DNA of 18,400 bases from Hydrogenothermus sp. (lineage in GTDB: Bacteria; Aquificota; Aquificia; Aquificales; Hydrogenothermaceae). How positions within the stretch are numbered: the first letter of the stretch is position 1; every line of letters begins with the position of its first letter. The stretch spans positions 1 to 18,400 of the forward strand of contig QNYP01000025.1 of the NCBI GenBank assembly GCA_003978675.1. The letters run 5' to 3'. The translations under genes and the position numbers were made by a program. The notes under the pieces were generated by a model. The model saw only the letters and a program-made list of their open reading frames with translations. It did not search any database and was not told where the DNA came from. Below, one piece after another: positions 15,241 to 18,400 of this stretch.

Positions 15241-18200
15241 ATGCCAAACATAAACTATATAGCTTCTGCAGGAACAGGGAAAACACACAACTTAGTTTGT
15301 AAAGTTTTAGAAAAAATCCTTACAGAAAAAGTATCTTTAAAAAATCTTTTAATATTAACATTTACAGAAAAATCAGCTACAGAACTTAAAGAAAAACTTT
15401 ATGAAAAAATAAAAAATATTCTGATAAATCCAAAAGTCCCTGAAGAGGATAAGAAAAAACTCCATAAAGAACTAATATTTATAGACAGTGGATATATAGG
15501 CACTTTTCATAGTGTCTTTCTAAGGCTTTTAAAAAAATATCCAGAGCAGTCAAAAATCGATAACTCTTTTAATATAATCTCAAACAATTTAGATAGCTTT
15601 CTAGACTTGATATTTGAAAAATGGATAGAAGAAGACTTTGAAAAAAATAAAAATCAAAAAAAACAGTGGCATGAAATAATAAAAACATTTGAAGGAAAAT
15701 CAGAAAAAATAAAGGAAATATTTATAATACTTTACAAGAATAAATTAAAATTAAAGCCTTACGAAGTTAACTTAGAAAAACAGAAACAAGAAATTGAGAT
15801 TTTACAAAATCAGTTAAAAGAATTAATTAATGAACTGTTTAAAAATTACGGTAATTTATTAAACGAAATAAAAAAAGAATACAACTCTAAATTTTTCAAA
15901 GTATCCCCTTTTGATATAAGAAATGCATTAGAAGAAGGAAAAAATATAAATCTACCTAACATAAATGATTTTTTATTTTTTAAAAGTCCTCAAAAACTAA
16001 AAAAAGATGAAAAAAAGTTTTATGAAAGTCAAATAGAACCTTTAAAAAACGATGAAAATTTTAAAAAATTAGAAAAACAAATTTGTGAAAAAACACAAAA
16101 ACTTAAAGAAAAAGCTCTAGACTACAATGCAAATATACTTCTAAAAAAATTCTTTGAATATCTAAGGTTTGTAAAAAAATTGAAAGATGAAGAAAAGTTA
16201 ATAGATTTCAATGACATTTTAGAAAAAATGCTAGAACTGATTAAAAATGAAGATATAAAAAACAAATTAAAAAATAACTTTAAATATATATTCATAGATG
16301 AGTTTCAAGATACAGATATTATCCAGAACCAAATCATAGAAAAAATCTCAAACCAAAATATTTATGTTTTTGGAGACCCTAAACAATGCATATACACATG
16401 GAGAGATGCAAATTTAAATACTTATTACCAATTTTTAGATAAAAATAAATTCAAAGATAAAGTTTTAGACACAAATTATAGAAGTAGCCAAATTTTAGTT
16501 GAATTTTTTAATAAATTGCTTTCCAGCAACACATTTTTAAGTCATATTGATAAAAAATTTAAAAAATCTGTTAAACATAAAAATAAAATACAAAATAGCT
16601 ATATAAAACTTATAAATCTAAAAACAACAAAAACAAAAAAGGAAGAGCTAATCAAACAAGAAGCATTATATACAGTCAAACTAATTCAAGATCTATTAAA
16701 AGAAAATCATAAATTTAGCGATATAATGATTTTGCTTAGAAAAAACAGCCAATTAAAAATATTTAAAGAAACCTTAGCTCAATACAATATACCTGTAGAT
16801 TCAACATTAAATAATAACCTATTTGAAAAAGAGGAAATAAAAACAATCATAAACATACTAAAACTTATAGAATATCCCAGAAGACAGTTGATACTTTTAA
16901 AAGTTCTAAAATCACCATTAATTTTTGCAGATGATTTATTTTTGTACAAAAATAAAGAAAATTTATCTCTAGAAAATATTCAAAATGAAAACCTTAAGGT
17001 AATAAGAGAAATTATTGAAAATAAATACAATCTAACAGTTGAAGAAATAATAGATGAGATTTATCAAAAAACAGACCTTTTAGAAACATATTCATTAATG
17101 TTAGAAGGAACAAAAAAAGTAGAAAATCTAAAGAAATTAAAGACCATTGCTAAGAAAAAAACTTTAGAAAGACTTTCTCTAAGGGACTTTATTCTATATA
17201 TGGAAACTAATACACATCAAGAAGTAGAGGAAAGATTTGAAAACGCTGTTAAGCTTTTAACAATGCATAAATCTAAGGGACTAGAAAGCAAAGTTGTTAT
17301 AATTCCTTTAGTATCCCAGGAACCTTGGCAGATAGAATTAAACCAAATTCACATAAAAAATGGAAAACCCTTATTATACTTTCCTAAAAACAAGACAGTC
17401 AGCAAAAAAATAAAAACTTACGAAAAAGACCTAAAGGAAAAAATAAAAAATGAACAAGAAAGACTATTTTATGTAGCAATAACAAGAGCAAAAGAAAAAC
17501 TTATATTTATAGCAAGTGGAAAACCACGAACAAGCTCATATAAAAATTTGTTAAATAAAACATTTAAAGAAGTAAATTATAAAATCAATGAAGAAGATGT
17601 AGATTTTGAAAAGCTTCAAATTCTACCTTCAGAAAGAGAAAACTTAAAAAAAGAAACAGAAAATATACAAGAAAAACTGAAAAATATAATAAAACTGGAA
17701 AAAGAAAGGCAGGAAAAATATGAACAGGCATTACAAAGCCAAAGATTTAAATCTGTTTCCCAAATAATGAAAGAACACCAGAAAGAAGAGGAAGTAAAAA
17801 TTCCACTTTCTCAAAACAAAGAAGAAAATACTGCTATTTATACAGGTATATTAGTTCATGATATTTTAGAATCTCTAGATTTTAATAATTTTTCATTAAA
17901 AAAAGTTGAAGAATTGTTAAACAAAAAGAAAACAATCATTCCAGAAAATATAAGAGAAATTGTTTTAAATAATGCTTTAAAAATTTTACAAAATTTTGAA
18001 AATTCCCCTCTCCATAATGAACTAAGAACCTCAAAAATTTTATTTAGAGAGTTGCCATTTACCCTTTATGAAGAAAATACATACATAGAAGGAAGAATAG
18101 ACATAGTTTATGAAAAAAATGGCAGAATAATAGTTATGGATTACAAAACAAACAAATACGAATCAAAAGAAGAAAAAGAAAAAATTCTATCAACTTACAA

Positions 18201-18306
18201 AAAACAAAAAGAATACTACCTAAAAGCAGTAAGCAAATTATACCCAGATAAAAATATAGAATTCAAACTTGGACTTCTATATAAATGTGAAATCTACCCC
18301 TCTTAA
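15241..18306 (+). CDS. addA: AddA-like helicase-nuclease subunit (UvrD/RecB family)
   Basis: AddA is the motor subunit of AddAB: an SF1A 3'-5' helicase fused to a RecB-type nuclease that processes broken DNA ends. Helicase motifs are complete: Walker A ASAGTGKT at 8-15; Ia LTFTEKSATELK; motif II FIDEFQDTD at 351-359; III FGDPKQCIYTWRDA; IV-like TNYRSSQILVEF; V TMHKSKGLES; VI FYVAITRAKEKL. The nuclease domain has H873 (GILVHDILES), D954 (EGRIDIVY), D967 and K969 (MDYKTNK). At 1021 residues it is somewhat shorter than Bacillus AddA. I start at ATG 15241, eight bases after GAGGA; the TTG at 15235 would add two residues and sit too close to that site. Its partner addB lies upstream, separated by the restriction-modification pair. 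Confidence 0.92.
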   Translation: MPNINYIASAGTGKTHNLVCKVLEKILTEKVSLKNLLILTFTEKSATELKEKLYEKIKNILINPKVPEEDKKKLHKELIFIDSGYIGTFHSVFLRLLKKYPEQSKIDNSFNIISNNLDSFLDLIFEKWIEEDFEKNKNQKKQWHEIIKTFEGKSEKIKEIFIILYKNKLKLKPYEVNLEKQKQEIEILQNQLKELINELFKNYGNLLNEIKKEYNSKFFKVSPFDIRNALEEGKNINLPNINDFLFFKSPQKLKKDEKKFYESQIEPLKNDENFKKLEKQICEKTQKLKEKALDYNANILLKKFFEYLRFVKKLKDEEKLIDFNDILEKMLELIKNEDIKNKLKNNFKYIFIDEFQDTDIIQNQIIEKISNQNIYVFGDPKQCIYTWRDANLNTYYQFLDKNKFKDKVLDTNYRSSQILVEFFNKLLSSNTFLSHIDKKFKKSVKHKNKIQNSYIKLINLKTTKTKKEELIKQEALYTVKLIQDLLKENHKFSDIMILLRKNSQLKIFKETLAQYNIPVDSTLNNNLFEKEEIKTIINILKLIEYPRRQLILLKVLKSPLIFADDLFLYKNKENLSLENIQNENLKVIREIIENKYNLTVEEIIDEIYQKTDLLETYSLMLEGTKKVENLKKLKTIAKKKTLERLSLRDFILYMETNTHQEVEERFENAVKLLTMHKSKGLESKVVIIPLVSQEPWQIELNQIHIKNGKPLLYFPKNKTVSKKIKTYEKDLKEKIKNEQERLFYVAITRAKEKLIFIASGKPRTSSYKNLLNKTFKEVNYKINEEDVDFEKLQILPSERENLKKETENIQEKLKNIIKLEKERQEKYEQALQSQRFKSVSQIMKEHQKEEEVKIPLSQNKEENTAIYTGILVHDILESLDFNNFSLKKVEELLNKKKTIIPENIREIVLNNALKILQNFENSPLHNELRTSKILFRELPFTLYEENTYIEGRIDIVYEKNGRIIVMDYKTNKYESKEEKEKILSTYKKQKEYYLKAVSKLYPDKNIEFKLGLLYKCEIYPS

Positions 18307-18339
18307 AATATTTATAATATTATGCTTCCTAGTATAAGC

Positions 18340-18367
18340 TTGACATTAATTTAAATCTATATTTATA
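18340..18367 (+). promoter_or_regulatory. Possible sigma-70-type promoter after addA
   Basis: TTGACA (18340-18345) is an exact -35 consensus. Sixteen bases later TTTATA (18362-18367) could be the -10; TTATAT or TATATA at 17 or 18 bases also fit. The AT-rich setting weakens the -10 call. It would drive a gene to the right of the window. Confidence 0.4.
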
Positions 18368-18371
18368 TAAT

Positions 18372-18386
18372 TGGCATAAAAATTGA
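18372..18386 (+). promoter_or_regulatory. Possible sigma-54 promoter (-24/-12) after addA
   Basis: TGGCAT, five bases, then TTGA gives GG and GA with ten bases between, the spacing of a -24/-12 promoter (consensus TGGCAC-N5-TTGC). The -12 C is A here, a real mark against it. It overlaps the downstream edge of the sigma-70-like site. Confidence 0.25.
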
Positions 18387-18400
18387 TAATGGAGATTGAT

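Noticed and set aside
12950..15250. Target-site duplication or terminal repeats bounding the RM pair, as for a transposon
   Set aside because: Comparing the sequence after addB with that before addA by eye I saw no direct or inverted repeat of useful length, and no transposase or integrase gene.
18307..18340. Rho-independent terminator after addA
   Set aside because: Only AT-only or 4-bp stems (AATATT copies, GCTT/AAGC) without a following T tract.
1..18400. CRISPR array, rRNA, riboswitch or prophage
   Set aside because: No spaced direct repeats, no rRNA-like sequence, no recognisable riboswitch core and no phage structural or integrase genes were seen.

Overview
This is AT-rich bacterial DNA with every recognisable gene on the + strand and very tight packing. 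Gaps are mostly under 75 bases, stops and starts often touch or overlap, and TTG or GTG starts are common. MEP-pathway IspG, a long-chain prenyl synthase, a lone CheB, an AddAB-type nuclease and strongly Lys/Ile/Glu-rich proteins fit a thermophilic Aquificota, possibly Hydrogenothermaceae such as Sulfurihydrogenibium. That placement is inferred from style and gene content; no marker gene proves it.

Layout. (1) 1-1415: a biotin carboxylase gene (accC) damaged at both ends. Its first ~28 codons are replaced by a 149-base inverted copy of its own 3' region, and an apparent 8-base deletion shifts the frame before the last ~36 codons. This looks like a contig-end fold-back or misassembly, though a real rearrangement is not excluded. 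(2) 1417-7312: a housekeeping run comprising a glyoxalase-II-like hydrolase, endonuclease IV (nfo), tRNA-Arg(CCG), polyprenyl diphosphate synthase, aspartate decarboxylase (panD), an MltD-like lytic transglycosylase with LysM, ispG, a small LAGLIDADG-like protein with a degenerate motif, and an unknown 111-residue protein. (3) 7371-9468: CheB, an unknown helical protein and a Nudix hydrolase. (4) 9489-18306: a DNA-end-processing and restriction block made of a PolB-like DEDDy 3'-5' exonuclease, AddB, a PD-(D/E)xK restriction endonuclease, its adenine-N6 methyltransferase, and AddA. (5) 18307-18400: non-coding, with possible promoters for a gene beyond the window.

The most interesting arrangement is in block 4. 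A complete restriction-modification pair sits between the genes for the two subunits of one helicase-nuclease complex, with close or overlapping junctions. Restriction enzymes make double-strand ends and AddAB is the machine that degrades or repairs such ends. The layout therefore suggests either a functional coupling of cutting to degradation (or to self-damage repair) or a cassette inserted into a tolerant locus. Second-rank observations are the nfo reading frame that ends inside the tRNA-Arg gene, the LAGLIDADG-like protein lacking the catalytic acid, and the inverted repeat in accC.
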